NCBI RefSeq assembly: GCF_030547075.1 | Contig: NZ_JAUOQH010000008.1 | Location: 151,109-215,108, forward strand | Length of the DNA stretch: 64,000 nt | Origin: Alteromonas sp. 1_MG-2023 | GTDB taxonomy: Bacteria; Pseudomonadota; Gammaproteobacteria; Enterobacterales; Alteromonadaceae | Reading direction: 5' to 3' | Shown: piece after piece, positions 1 through 8,247 of the stretch | How the letters are laid out: each line of letters begins with the position of its first letter | Position numbering within the stretch: the stretch's first letter is position 1 | The notes under the pieces: model-generated | What the model saw: only the letters and a program-made list of their open reading frames with translations | Databases searched by the model: none | What the model was told of the DNA's origin: nothing | Program-made: the position numbers and the translations under genes

Positions 1-1700
1 CCTAACGAGTTAAGCGGTGCATGATCGGCATCGCCACCGGTATAACGAGAAATAAAATGTAGCGACGCAACAGGCACATAAAGTTTGGCCTGCTTGGCGT
101 ACTCAATACACAGATATTCAGTGGTAACACCGCCAGCATCAAGGGTTTGCATGCCAATATAACGGCCCACACCATGATCTAAATGCACAACGGGCTGACC
201 GGTGGTTAGCTCGGCCAAGTTTCGAATAATGGCGCTTTCATCGGTAGCTGAGCGTTTATCACGGCGCCTGCGTTGGCTTACCTTATGGCCTAATAGCTCG
301 GTTTCGGTGATAAACAGCAATTCGCCTTTATCACTTCGCCAGTTAAAGCTATTTTCAACCATGCCCACGGTAATACCGATGTTGTCGCTGGCACTCAAAA
401 AAGAATTGAACGACTCGGCCGCTTTGGGCTTAATGCCCGCTTTTTGCAGAACAGTAAGTAGCCCTTCACGTCGGCCTTGGGTTTCAGCGCAAAATAGAAC
501 TTTAGCGCCGCGCTTTTTGGCATTGTTTACTGTGGCAATTAATTGTTCAGCCGGCACTTTCTTTTGGGTGTTAATAGCAATGTCGTCAAGCTTGTCGCAG
601 CCTAAGTTAAAACTGCCTGGCTTTTCTTCAATAACGGCTTTGCTCAGGGTTACCCGAGGCCACTGTTTGATTTTGCCGAACAAGGTGTTTATAGGTAGAA
701 ATAATTCTTCCGGTGGCAATAACGGCCTTGCTGGGTTGTATCTGTGTTGTTCGTAGCGCTCTTGAATATCTGCCCAGAAAAACTCACTGGCTTCTTGCAC
801 ATCACCGTGTAACAACAGCACACTTTTAGGGTGCAGGTAATCGAACAAGGTAGCGGTTTTATCAAAAAACAGCGGTAGGTAATATTCAACACCGCTAGGC
901 ATGGTGCCTTTAGTGACTTGAGAAAACACCGACTCTGAGGCGTTGTTCGCATCGAACTTTTCTAAAAAGCGCTGGCGGAAAAGAGTAATAGATTCTTTAT
1001 CGGTAGGGAATTCTCGTGCGGGTAGCAGCTTAATTTTTTCAACCGCATCGCCAGAGCGCTGGGTTTCCGTATCGAAAAAGCGGATAGAGTCTACTTCGTC
1101 ATCAAACAAGTCAATACGAAATGGCTGGTCGCTACCCATAGGGTATAAATCGATAATACTGCCGCGCACCGAAAATTCGCTGTGGCTCATTACTTGGCTA
1201 ACATGTAAGTAGCCCGCTTGCTCTAAATTACGTCTGAATTGGTCTCTATCAAGGGTGTCTCCCTTGTTCAGCATCAACAAATATTTTGCGAGGTAATCGG
1301 TAGGTGCCAACCGTTGCATTAACGTGTTTACCGGCACAATGAAAATGCCATTTACCTGCTGGGTAAAGCGGAATAAGGTTTCTAAGCGCTGGGATACAAT
1401 ATCTTGGTGCGGCGAAAACGAATCGTAAGGCAGGGTTTCCCAATCGGGGAATACCGTAATAGGTACGCTAGGCTCACCGGCTTGGCCGCTTGGCATAAAA
1501 AACGCCAACTCTTTTTCTAGTTTTAGCGCCGAGGGTGTGTCGGCTGTTACCAGCACTATAGGGCCGTTGTATTGGGCTTGTGCTTGAGTAATGCACAGTG
1601 CGGCGCTGCTGCCTTGTAACTGACCCCATTGCTTGTGGTCTTGCACAGAGGCGGATTTTTTCTGGGTCGGCAAAGGCAAAGATAAAAGAGTTGCTGTCAT
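1..1700 (-). CDS. mfd: Transcription-repair coupling factor Mfd (N-terminal part, cut by window edge)
   Basis: Mfd is a cytoplasmic DNA translocase that removes RNA polymerase stalled at lesions and recruits UvrA. I translated the minus strand from an ATG at 1698-1700, preceded by a TAGGAC ribosome site. About 566 codons remain open to the window edge. The N-terminal UvrB-like module is recognisable (VFPDWETLPYDSFSPH, residues near 90). The RNA-polymerase-interacting CarD-like domain lies near residues 490-560 (PVVHLDHGVGRYIGM, then KLYVPVASLHFISRY). The RecG-like ATPase motor would lie beyond position 1. The gene follows the PilZ-like gene by 85 bp on the same strand. The family is about 1150 residues long, so roughly half is present. 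The identification is secure. Confidence 0.95.
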   Translation of the reverse strand, partial: MTATLLSLPLPTQKKSASVQDHKQWGQLQGSSAALCITQAQAQYNGPIVLVTADTPSALKLEKELAFFMPSGQAGEPSVPITVFPDWETLPYDSFSPHQDIVSQRLETLFRFTQQVNGIFIVPVNTLMQRLAPTDYLAKYLLMLNKGDTLDRDQFRRNLEQAGYLHVSQVMSHSEFSVRGSIIDLYPMGSDQPFRIDLFDDEVDSIRFFDTETQRSGDAVEKIKLLPAREFPTDKESITLFRQRFLEKFDANNASESVFSQVTKGTMPSGVEYYLPLFFDKTATLFDYLHPKSVLLLHGDVQEASEFFWADIQERYEQHRYNPARPLLPPEELFLPINTLFGKIKQWPRVTLSKAVIEEKPGSFNLGCDKLDDIAINTQKKVPAEQLIATVNNAKKRGAKVLFCAETQGRREGLLTVLQKAGIKPKAAESFNSFLSASDNIGITVGMVENSFNWRSDKGELLFITETELLGHKVSQRRRRDKRSATDESAIIRNLAELTTGQPVVHLDHGVGRYIGMQTLDAGGVTTEYLCIEYAKQAKLYVPVASLHFISRYTGGDADHAPLNSL

Positions 1701-1785
1701 GTCGTCCTATAAACTACTTATTCGGTTTAAGTGTGTTGCTGGGCTTTTGTTTTCCGGCTTTGGTTTTCTGGCTTTTGTTGCTGCA

Positions 1786-2385
1786 TTAGGCCCCGGAAGC
1801 CTTATCTTGCGCGCGCTTTTTAAGTTGCTGCGTTTGCAAATGCAAGCTGGCACGAACAAGCAATTCTTGATCTTGCTCTCGGATGCTATTGAAAACAAAA
1901 GCTATATGGTAGCTATCCTCAACGTTCTCGCAAGTAATAACTTCCCCATAGCAAAATATGGCTGCCGCTTCTGTATCAAGAAATAATTTCAGTTCAGCTT
2001 GGCTGCCAATGTCCATGGTGGTCGGGCTTTTAATAATTACGCCACCTCCCCCGAGCTTTATTGTGCTAAAACGATGATCTGGTTCATCTTGCTGGTGCAA
2101 AATAAATGACATCATCAAATCTATTTTGCGGGCTTGGTGATTTAGATATTCAGCTAAAGATTCAGCATGATCGCTTAAATGACGTAACGGGCGAAGTGCT
2201 TGGGCTTCAATGCTGGCCATTTCACTGGCTACACGAAATGCGTAGGGCATGGCTTGCTCTAAACCCGCTTCAGTTGGCACGGTTTCACCTTCAGCAAGGG
2301 GTTTCACGTTAATATTAACGCTGTGCTGAATAGAGAAATACTCATCGAACTGGGCTTTTTTTTCTTCTAGGCTTAGGTTTTCCAT
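1786..2385 (-). CDS. PilZ-like domain protein upstream of mfd
   Basis: This is a soluble protein of about 199 residues with no signal peptide or membrane segment. Its N-terminal half is helical and acidic. The C-terminal half (about residues 105-190) has the strand-rich pattern of a divergent PilZ domain, with KLGGGGVIIKSP and later GEVITCENVEDSYHIAFVF. The canonical RxxxR and D/NxSxxG c-di-GMP motifs are not clear, so ligand binding is uncertain. An in-frame GTG at 2398-2400 exists. However, GGGAG sits 5 nt before the ATG at 2383-2385 (2 nt before an ATG at 2386-2388), so I prefer 2385. From memory, PilZ proteins beside mfd are common in Vibrio and Shewanella. The role is unknown; the fold assignment is moderate. 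Confidence 0.7.
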   Translation of the reverse strand: MENLSLEEKKAQFDEYFSIQHSVNINVKPLAEGETVPTEAGLEQAMPYAFRVASEMASIEAQALRPLRHLSDHAESLAEYLNHQARKIDLMMSFILHQQDEPDHRFSTIKLGGGGVIIKSPTTMDIGSQAELKLFLDTEAAAIFCYGEVITCENVEDSYHIAFVFNSIREQDQELLVRASLHLQTQQLKKRAQDKASGA

Positions 2386-2492
2386 CATATCTCCCGCCAC
2401 TTATCTTGTACGGCCAGTAGCTTACACGTAGTATACGCACTTTACTATTTTGAGATTGCCCCGTCATCACACCTTTGGACTAAGCGCGCATT

Positions 2493-3707
2493 ATGTATTT
2501 CCCTCTTCCCGCTTTTATTGCTTATCGGTACGCGAAATCTGGCCCGGCGCAGTCGTCTAGCCAAAATAGTTTTGTTTCCTTTATCAATCGCTTTTCTGTT
2601 GCCGGTATTGCCCTTGGCCTAACGGCGCTAATTATTGTGCTTTCGGTAATGAACGGCTTTGAAGCCCAGTTAAAGCAGCGCATTTTGGGCATAGTGCCCC
2701 ATATTGAAATTAACGCGCCTGTTGATGAAAGTTTTGTAATGGGCTTGCCCAATGTGGTGGCAAGCATGCCGTTTCGAGAAGCCGAAGCGGTAGTGCAGTC
2801 TCGTTCCGATTTACGTGGTGTGCAAGTGCACGGGGTTCAAGCCGACAGCATGGTGCAGCACACCATGGTTGCTCACGAAATGCAGCAGGGCGATTTTGCA
2901 AGCCTAACGGCAGGTAGCTACAACGCCATTATTGGTAGGGCGTTGTCTATACAGTTAAATGTTCGTGCTGGCGACAAGCTTCGGGTAATGGTGGCGGGTG
3001 CCAGCGTGTACACCCCATTTGGCCGCATGCCAAGCCAAAGATTAGTCACTATTTCAGGTGTGTTCGATATGGGCTCGCAAATGGATGACAAAGTTATTTA
3101 TATGCAGCTTGATGATGTGAACCGGCTATTGCGAGATGTATCGGGCAAGAACACAGCTACCAGATTATTTTTAGACGATGCTTTTTTATATCAAGACACG
3201 CTCAAACCTATTGTTGAGGCTGATTTACCTGTACGTACGTGGCGCGAGCGACAAGGGCCTTTGTTCGATGCAGTAAAAATGGAAAAGAACATGATGTTCT
3301 TAATGCTGCTGTTAATCATTGCAGTAGCGGCGTTTAATTTGGTTTCGTCTTTGGTGATGGTGGTGTCGGAAAAGCAGGGCGATATTGCGGTATTACAAAC
3401 CCAAGGCATGTTGCCTAGTACCATTATGACGGTATTTGTTTTAAATGGGCTGTTTAATGGCGTTAAAGGCGCGGGTATTGGATTAGTTGCAGGCGTGGTT
3501 ATTACTTTACTGTTAAACCCAGTCATGAGTTTGCTGAATGTGCCCATTGCGTTGTCGTCAGACGGGCAGGGTTTACCCATTGATATGCACTGGCTGCAAA
3601 TAGTTTTTGTAACGCTATTTTCATTGTTGCTTTGTATTGTGGCGAGTATTTACCCAGCTAGGCGTGCCATGAAAACCCAACCTTCGCAAGCACTTCAAAA
3701 CGAATAA
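2493..3707 (+). CDS. lolC: Lipoprotein-releasing ABC transporter permease LolC
   Basis: LolC is an inner-membrane permease of the LolCDE complex, which extracts lipoproteins and hands them to LolA. The 404-residue protein has the MacB/FtsX-like layout. There is one membrane segment near residues 35-60, a large periplasmic domain, then three segments near 265-290, 310-345 and 365-390. YTPFGRMPSQRL, MEKNMMFLM and IAVLQTQGM match LolC rather than LolE, including the LolA-contacting hook region. It is divergent from the PilZ-like gene. In enterobacteria and many relatives lolC is followed by lolD and lolE. Here the next gene is an unrelated phosphoribosyltransferase and neither partner is in the window. 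The gene itself is full length and intact. Confidence 0.92.
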   Translation: MYFPLPAFIAYRYAKSGPAQSSSQNSFVSFINRFSVAGIALGLTALIIVLSVMNGFEAQLKQRILGIVPHIEINAPVDESFVMGLPNVVASMPFREAEAVVQSRSDLRGVQVHGVQADSMVQHTMVAHEMQQGDFASLTAGSYNAIIGRALSIQLNVRAGDKLRVMVAGASVYTPFGRMPSQRLVTISGVFDMGSQMDDKVIYMQLDDVNRLLRDVSGKNTATRLFLDDAFLYQDTLKPIVEADLPVRTWRERQGPLFDAVKMEKNMMFLMLLLIIAVAAFNLVSSLVMVVSEKQGDIAVLQTQGMLPSTIMTVFVLNGLFNGVKGAGIGLVAGVVITLLLNPVMSLLNVPIALSSDGQGLPIDMHWLQIVFVTLFSLLLCIVASIYPARRAMKTQPSQALQNE

Positions 3708-3745
3708 GTTAGTGAAATTGCCGTGCAAATTGCGGCGAAATTCAC

Positions 3746-3751
3746 TATAAT
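3746..3751 (+). promoter_or_regulatory. Candidate -10 element (TATAAT) upstream of the phosphoribosyltransferase
   Basis: A perfect TATAAT lies 32 bp before the ATG at 3784. No good -35 element stands 16-18 bp upstream; the nearest is a weak GTGCAA. It supports independent transcription of the phosphoribosyltransferase gene even though it follows lolC closely. This is an inference from one hexamer. Confidence 0.4.
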
Positions 3752-3783
3752 CGCGGTCTTTAAATTTCGGCCAGTGAGACGTC

Positions 3784-4350
3784 ATGAACAAGAATTTTAT
3801 CACCTCGCAAGCGTTGCTTCAGGATTCCTTTCGTTTAGCAGCAAAGGTGTATGATGACGGGTTTCGCCCCGATTTCATCATTGGTATTTGGCGCGGTGGT
3901 GCTCCTATCGGCATAGCGGTACAAGAATACTTTGAGTTTAAAGACTATTCTACCGACCACATTGCGGTACGTACTTCTTCTTACTATGGCATTAATAAGC
4001 AATCTAAAGAAATTCGTGTTCACGGTTTGCACTACCTAGTAGAAAACGCTGACGCAGAACACAAGCTACTTATTGTTGATGATGTTTTCGATTCAGGCCG
4101 CAGTGTTGACGCGCTTATTCAGCAAATTCGCAAACTGATGCGTTTGAATATGCCAAAAGATATTCGTATTGCATGCCCGTGGTACAAGCCTCAGAACAAC
4201 ACTACTGACATAGTGCCTGATTACTATGTGAACGAAAGTGACGAGTGGTTAGTATTCCCACACGAAATCGCTGGGTTAAGCGAAGAAGAAATTCGCGAAG
4301 GCAAAGGCGAACTAGCCGATGTAATGGATATCTTGTTCGACAAAAAGTAA
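3784..4350 (+). CDS. Purine-type phosphoribosyltransferase
   Basis: This 188-residue cytoplasmic protein has the type I phosphoribosyltransferase fold. The PRPP-binding loop LLIVDDVFDSGRSVDAL is near residues 98-114, and the N-terminal IIGIWRGGAPIG supplies the PPi loop. Such enzymes join a purine base to PRPP in salvage. The sequence is unlike E. coli Hpt or Gpt but fits the hypoxanthine/xanthine type found in marine gammaproteobacteria, so the base is not fixed by what I can see. It begins 76 bp after lolC with its own candidate -10. It is followed within 25 bp by the first AGACACCCAT repeat and then by a terminator hairpin. Confidence 0.85.
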   Translation: MNKNFITSQALLQDSFRLAAKVYDDGFRPDFIIGIWRGGAPIGIAVQEYFEFKDYSTDHIAVRTSSYYGINKQSKEIRVHGLHYLVENADAEHKLLIVDDVFDSGRSVDALIQQIRKLMRLNMPKDIRIACPWYKPQNNTTDIVPDYYVNESDEWLVFPHEIAGLSEEEIREGKGELADVMDILFDKK

Positions 4351-4372
4351 GCTCAAGCGCTAGCTCTTACAA

Positions 4373-4382
4373 AGACACCCAT
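4373..4382 (+). repeat. First AGACACCCAT copy, between stop codon and terminator
   Basis: An exact copy of the 10-bp word lies 22 bp after the phosphoribosyltransferase stop and just before the terminator hairpin. It opens the repeat island that continues to about 5128. Confidence 0.85.
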
Positions 4383-4385
4383 AAT

Positions 4386-4412
4386 AAAAACCGCCAATCA
4401 GGCGGTTTTTTT
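4386..4412 (+). terminator. Rho-independent terminator
   Basis: The stem CCGCC/GGCGG (4391-4395 and 4401-4405) has a 5-nt loop. It is flanked by an A-run upstream and seven T downstream. It ends the phosphoribosyltransferase transcript and could work in both directions. Confidence 0.85.
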
Positions 4413-4428
4413 GTGCCTGTAATTATCA

Positions 4429-4637
4429 AGACACCCATCTTTTTTCGGCATCCTCTTATCGAGACACCCATGTTAATTCGGCATCCTCTTATCAAGACAC
4501 CCATGTTGTTTCGAAGTTCTCTTATCAAGACATCCATGTTATTTCAGCATTCTCTTATCAAGACACCCATGTTAATTCGGCATCCTCTTATCGAGACACC
4601 CATGTTTATCTCACACCAGAATTAATGAGACACCCAT
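4429..4637 (+). repeat. Tandem array, 33-bp period, built on AGACACCCAT
   Basis: Copies of AGACACCCAT start at 4429, 4462, 4495, 4528 (one mismatch, AGACATCCAT), 4561 and 4594, exactly 33 bp apart, then at 4628 (34 bp). Between them the unit continues with a GTTAATTCGGCATCCTCTTA-like spacer that is itself repeated with substitutions, so whole 33-bp units were duplicated. Because 33 is divisible by 3, the array also reads as an 11-residue peptide repeat in one frame (4245-4625). I regard that reading frame as incidental. The spacers are similar to each other, so this is not a CRISPR array. Confidence 0.9.
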
Positions 4638-4673
4638 CTTTTTGCTTATCAAAATAAGGTAGATGCCATTGTT

Positions 4674-5091
4674 ATTTTCTAAGGCTTTATAGATGGGTGT
4701 CTTATTAAGTGGAGGTTGGTGTTCAAACGAGGCAATGCAAAAAACTCACATCAACTGCACGTTAATTAGCATGGGTGTCTCGCTAATGTTTTTGGGGTGC
4801 GCGACCACGTAGATCTAAATCACCTGGGACTGAACGGTGGGTGTTTCTATAACTCGTTAAGCGTGGGTGTCTTGTTTAGTTGATTTTCTAAGGCTTTATA
4901 GATGGGTGTCTTATTAAGTGGAGGTTGGTGTTCAAACGAGGCAATGCAAAAAACTCACATCAACTGCACGTTAATTAGCATGGGTGTCTCGCTAATGTTT
5001 TTGGGGTGGGCGACCACGTAAATCTAAATCACCTGGGACTGAACGGTGGGTGTTTCTATAACTCGTTAAGCGTGGGTGTCTTGTTTAGTTG
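4674..5091. repeat. 209-bp tandem duplication carrying ATGGGTGTCT copies
   Basis: 4674-4882 is repeated as 4883-5091. I see only about two differences (near 4800-4815 against 5009-5024). Each unit has ATGGGTGTCT near its start (4693, 4902), another in the middle (4771, 4980), a GTGGGTGTTT variant (4838, 5047) and GTGGGTGTCT at the end (4863, 5072). A further GTGGGTGTCT lies at 5119. The motifs are inverted relative to the 33-bp array just to the left. No protein-coding signal is present in 4413-5140. The near identity indicates a recent duplication. Confidence 0.9.
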
Positions 5092-5140
5092 TCGTTCATA
5101 ATGTCGAATCGAAAAAACGTGGGTGTCTTGTTAATTGTTG

Positions 5141-5782
5141 TTAGTTGTCGAAATAAAACTTGTCGTGGAAAGTGTAAACCCAGGTGGGCTGATAGATGAC
5201 GAGTAGGGTGATGGCCATGCCGTTAAGCAGGGCTTCGGGAAATACTAAAAGTGGGATGAGCAGTACGAAGTTGTCGTATATGACATCCCACGTATAAGCG
5301 CCTTCCATAAAGTAGTAACCCGCTAGTGCGCCTGTTTTAAGGGCAATGGTGAGCGCGCCGGGAAAGAAGGCGCACACAAAAATATACACGAAGAGTTGAC
5401 GGGGTAACTTATGGAAAGCCACTAAATAAACAAGGTAAGTTACGGCCACAGGTAGCATAACCCCTAGCACCCCATTAACGCCTAGGGTGTGCCACTGCGC
5501 AAAGCCTGCTGCGGTAGCGCCTAATAACGCGAGAGTGCCAGCCAAAATAGCGTAACGAAACCCGAGCATAAGCGTAACAACACTCAAACCAACAAAATGA
5601 ACATCTAAGCCTTCAAAAATGCCCACTTTGAAGATCCAAAACGCGAACAACGCAGCAGCGCTACCAAACAGCAAGTGCTGTTGGTGTTTGTCACCCATTA
5701 GGCCTACAACAGAAATTTGTTTAATAACTCCGACAAGGGTTAAACAACATAAAGTAAGGCCAAGCCACTGCAGCGTTGTCAC
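5141..5782 (-). CDS. CbiM-like energy-coupling-factor transporter permease (orphan)
   Basis: This 213-residue integral membrane protein has six or seven hydrophobic segments. It resembles the CbiM/NikM substrate-specificity family, shown by LLVFPEALLNGMAITLLV near the C-terminus and the glycine-rich mid segments. CbiM-type proteins take up cobalt or nickel together with CbiQ and CbiO; neither is nearby, so substrate and partner are unknown. The start is a GTG at 5780-5782 with GGAG 5 nt upstream. An ATG is not available there. The 3' end runs directly into the repeat island, with a GTGGGTGTCT copy 13 bp past the stop. The family call is moderate; the metal is not determinable. Confidence 0.75.
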   Translation of the reverse strand: MTTLQWLGLTLCCLTLVGVIKQISVVGLMGDKHQQHLLFGSAAALFAFWIFKVGIFEGLDVHFVGLSVVTLMLGFRYAILAGTLALLGATAAGFAQWHTLGVNGVLGVMLPVAVTYLVYLVAFHKLPRQLFVYIFVCAFFPGALTIALKTGALAGYYFMEGAYTWDVIYDNFVLLIPLLVFPEALLNGMAITLLVIYQPTWVYTFHDKFYFDN

Positions 5783-5844
5783 ATGTTCTCCGTTCGTTAG
5801 TTGCTGTGTACTTTCAATTTGCTACACATTTTACTACACATTGC

Positions 5845-6654
5845 TTATTTACTGTACGTGGCCCAAATAGGCGCATGATCAGACGGTTTTTCAATACCGC
5901 GAAGTTCATAGTCTATTCCAGCATCACTCAGTCGTTTATGCATAGATGGGGTGGCTAAAATAAGATCAATACGTAAGCCGCGGTTATCATTAAATCCTTT
6001 CGAACGATAATCGAACCACGAGTATCTGTCGGTAGTATCTGGGTTCAATGTTCTAAAGCTGTCTTCAAAACCCCAATCCATTAATGTGTTCAACCACACT
6101 CTTTCTTCCGGTAAAAAGCTGCATTTTCCCGTGCGTAACCAGCGTTTTTTGTTCTCTTCACCAATACCTATATCAGAATCGGTGTGAGAGATATTCACAT
6201 CGCCCATCACGATGACATTTTCATCAGGGTTATGATGGGTGTCTAGATAAGTCATTAGGTCTTTATAGAACTTACGTTTTGCTGGGTATTTAGTTTCGTG
6301 CTTTTCGTTTTCGCCTTGTGGGAAGTAACCATTTAATACGGTAACTGGCTGGCCATCGTTGTCTGTGGTTTTCAAGATTATCATACGACGCTGTGCGTCT
6401 TCTTCATCAGTAGGAAAACCCATAAGCACCGATTCAGGCTCTTTTTTCGCTAAAAAAGCAACGCCGTAGTGACTTTTCTGACCATGAAAATAAACGTGAT
6501 AACCCATGGCTTCTACTGCTTCAACAGGAAACTGTTCGTTGTGCACTTTTATTTCCTGCAGGCCAATAATGTCAGGCTGATGTGCATCTATTAATGCTTG
6601 AAGTTGATGAAGACGGGCGCGAATGCCATTGATATTAAATGAGATTACTTTCAT
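5845..6654 (-). CDS. xthA: Exodeoxyribonuclease III
   Basis: This is an AP endonuclease and 3'-5' exonuclease acting in base excision repair in the cytoplasm. The 269-residue protein has the endonuclease/exonuclease/phosphatase fold. Key motifs are FNINGIRAR (residues 6-14), LQEIKV with the catalytic Glu near 35, [17 protein letters not shown] near 150, and the terminal SDHAPIW with the catalytic His. Length is normal. An exact AGACACCCAT lies at 6235-6244 on the coding strand, read as part of [10 protein letters not shown] just before the MGDVN motif. This loop varies among homologues, so the copy is probably tolerated. The gene ends 62 bp from the CbiM-like gene. Confidence 0.95.
   Translation of the reverse strand: MKVISFNINGIRARLHQLQALIDAHQPDIIGLQEIKVHNEQFPVEAVEAMGYHVYFHGQKSHYGVAFLAKKEPESVLMGFPTDEEDAQRRMIILKTTDNDGQPVTVLNGYFPQGENEKHETKYPAKRKFYKDLMTYLDTHHNPDENVIVMGDVNISHTDSDIGIGEENKKRWLRTGKCSFLPEERVWLNTLMDWGFEDSFRTLNPDTTDRYSWFDYRSKGFNDNRGLRIDLILATPSMHKRLSDAGIDYELRGIEKPSDHAPIWATYSK
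6235..6244 (-). repeat. AGACACCCAT copy inside xthA
   Basis: An exact 10-mer on the coding strand is preceded by TTATCT, so it carries the left part of the extended consensus. It encodes Asp-Thr-His within a variable loop between the active-site motifs. Confidence 0.8.
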
Positions 6655-6703
6655 AAAGGCTTCTTATAAAACGGAATTGATTAATTCTAACAGAATGCTA
6701 AGT

Positions 6704-7381
6704 TTAACTTAATGTCTGTGATGGCAAAGTCGTGCTTTTTCCTACTGCAATCAGGTAATCAAACCACAGATTAGCATCACTAATAATAGCATCGGCTAGG
6801 TCTTGGGTATTGGTGTGGGTTAATTCGTTACGTTCAATTAACTGGGGCAATAAACTGGTTACGCTGAGTTTGAATTCTGGCCACACTTTGGCGTACTGCG
6901 CCATGGTTTTATAATAATGAGTAGGAAAGGTGGTACCCGCTTTTTCTAACCGTCGAGTAATGATATTCGCCCCCATTGACGACCCTAGCCATACATACAT
7001 GGCGGCAATAGCAGATGAAAGTGCGGTATTAAAATCGGGTGAGTTTACGTCGCGTAACTTATTATTAAATGTGGCTTCCGATGCACTCATGCACGCTAAA
7101 TCGTCATCAAGAGCAGTTAAAATATTGTTGTCTTCAAAATGACTAACTAAAGGCTGTAGCGAAGGGTAAAGCTCAACTGCTTCATCAATAACTAGCAAAC
7201 AATGCTGGTGGAATTGCTGCATTACACACAGCACTTTTAGGTAGTTGTGACTATGCTCGTTAATTAACTCGTTAGCAGTTAAGCCCATCATGTTATGAAA
7301 TAGCGCAAAGGGGGGGCTTTGTTCTAGTGCTTCGTGCTTACTATGGGTTTTCGCTTTCAGGTCGTTAAAGAGGTTTTGCAT
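6704..7381 (-). CDS. Heme-oxygenase-like protein
   Basis: This soluble protein of about 225 residues resembles biliverdin-forming bacterial heme oxygenases. LKAKTHSKHEALEQSPPF near the N-terminus supplies the likely proximal heme histidine, and YVWLGSSMGANIITRRLEK (near 120-140) matches the distal-helix GS-G pattern. These enzymes open heme to biliverdin, CO and iron, for iron release or to supply phytochrome chromophore. No phytochrome or heme-uptake gene is adjacent. An in-frame TTG at 7463-7465 would add 28 residues. I prefer the ATG at 7379-7381, where the family homology begins, although neither start has a strong ribosome site. Confidence 0.75.
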   Translation of the reverse strand: MQNLFNDLKAKTHSKHEALEQSPPFALFHNMMGLTANELINEHSHNYLKVLCVMQQFHQHCLLVIDEAVELYPSLQPLVSHFEDNNILTALDDDLACMSASEATFNNKLRDVNSPDFNTALSSAIAAMYVWLGSSMGANIITRRLEKAGTTFPTHYYKTMAQYAKVWPEFKLSVTSLLPQLIERNELTHTNTQDLADAIISDANLWFDYLIAVGKSTTLPSQTLS

Positions 7382-7600
7382 AGAGGTTTTGGGCTTAGCC
7401 TTAAGCTGTAGATTAGGTTGTAACGAACAGGCGGTAATAATATTGGTCGAAACGAATGTTTTCAACTTGAATGTTTGCAGTTGCTGCTTGGTGAATAAGC
7501 TTAACTAGCTAACAAGTTTACTCGATTAATAAGTTTTGCTATTTGGCGACGCAAGCCGCAAAGGGTATACTTAGCGCCTCTCAACTATAAGGTAATTTTT

Positions 7601-8005
7601 GTGTTTCCAGATACTGCAACCGCCACTTTAAACGATACCGTGTTAGCGCAAGCTAAAAATTTGTCAGCTGAAGACAGGCAAATGCTGGTAATTAGCTATG
7701 TACCAAAAGCGAAAGAAATATGGCTAATTCAAGGTACAGAAGGCTTTGTTATGCTGGAAGACAACGACACTACTAGGTTACCAGTATTTCCTCATAATAA
7801 TTTGGCGCAAGCGTGGCTAGACGATAACCAAATTACAGGTACTTGTGTTGCAGTGCCTTTTGACGAATTCACCACCACTTGGTTGCCAGGGCTTACGAAA
7901 AATGGTGTGGAACTGGTTATGTTCCCTACCTCTGCTGATGCAGAAAATTTGGTGATGACAGCAGAAGAACTAAGCGCTGAATTCAGCGCCGATGCTAGTG
8001 CCTAA
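7601..8005 (+). CDS. DUF2750 family protein
   Basis: This small acidic protein of 134 residues matches the DUF2750 pattern as I recall it. It has EIWLIQGTEGFVMLED, then PVFPHNNLAQAWL, then VPFDEFTTTWLPGL and VMFPT. There is no signal peptide or membrane segment. The function is unknown. The start is GTG, with AAGGT about 8 nt upstream. It stands alone between two divergent or unrelated genes. Confidence 0.75.
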   Translation: MFPDTATATLNDTVLAQAKNLSAEDRQMLVISYVPKAKEIWLIQGTEGFVMLEDNDTTRLPVFPHNNLAQAWLDDNQITGTCVAVPFDEFTTTWLPGLTKNGVELVMFPTSADAENLVMTAEELSAEFSADASA

Positions 8006-8247
8006 ATACAATACTTTGTTTAGAACTTAGAACGCTTAGTGTTTGAATTTCCTTATTTAGATTTGATTGCTTAGTGAGTTTGATGAGTAATATTGATCAG
8101 ATTCTATCGATTAAGCCTAAAGTACAACCTAAGTGACTTAGAGGTAAAGCCAAGTACTCGAGCTAAATGTTCTAGCTAAAATGTTTTCGCCAAAAGTAAG
8201 GGTAAAACACCAACACACATCGTGGCGAGTAGCTTAAACTGAAATGT

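Noticed and set aside
202..1986. Several plus-strand reading frames opposite mfd
   Set aside because: They are shadows; the minus strand is continuously open and encodes recognisable Mfd.
4245..4625. A 126-codon reading frame with an 11-residue peptide repeat
   Set aside because: It begins inside the phosphoribosyltransferase gene in another frame and is open only because the DNA array has a 33-bp period. No ribosome site or independent coding signal is visible.
4429..4637. Possible CRISPR array
   Set aside because: The 33-bp units are alike along their whole length, with no unique spacers, and no cas genes are present.
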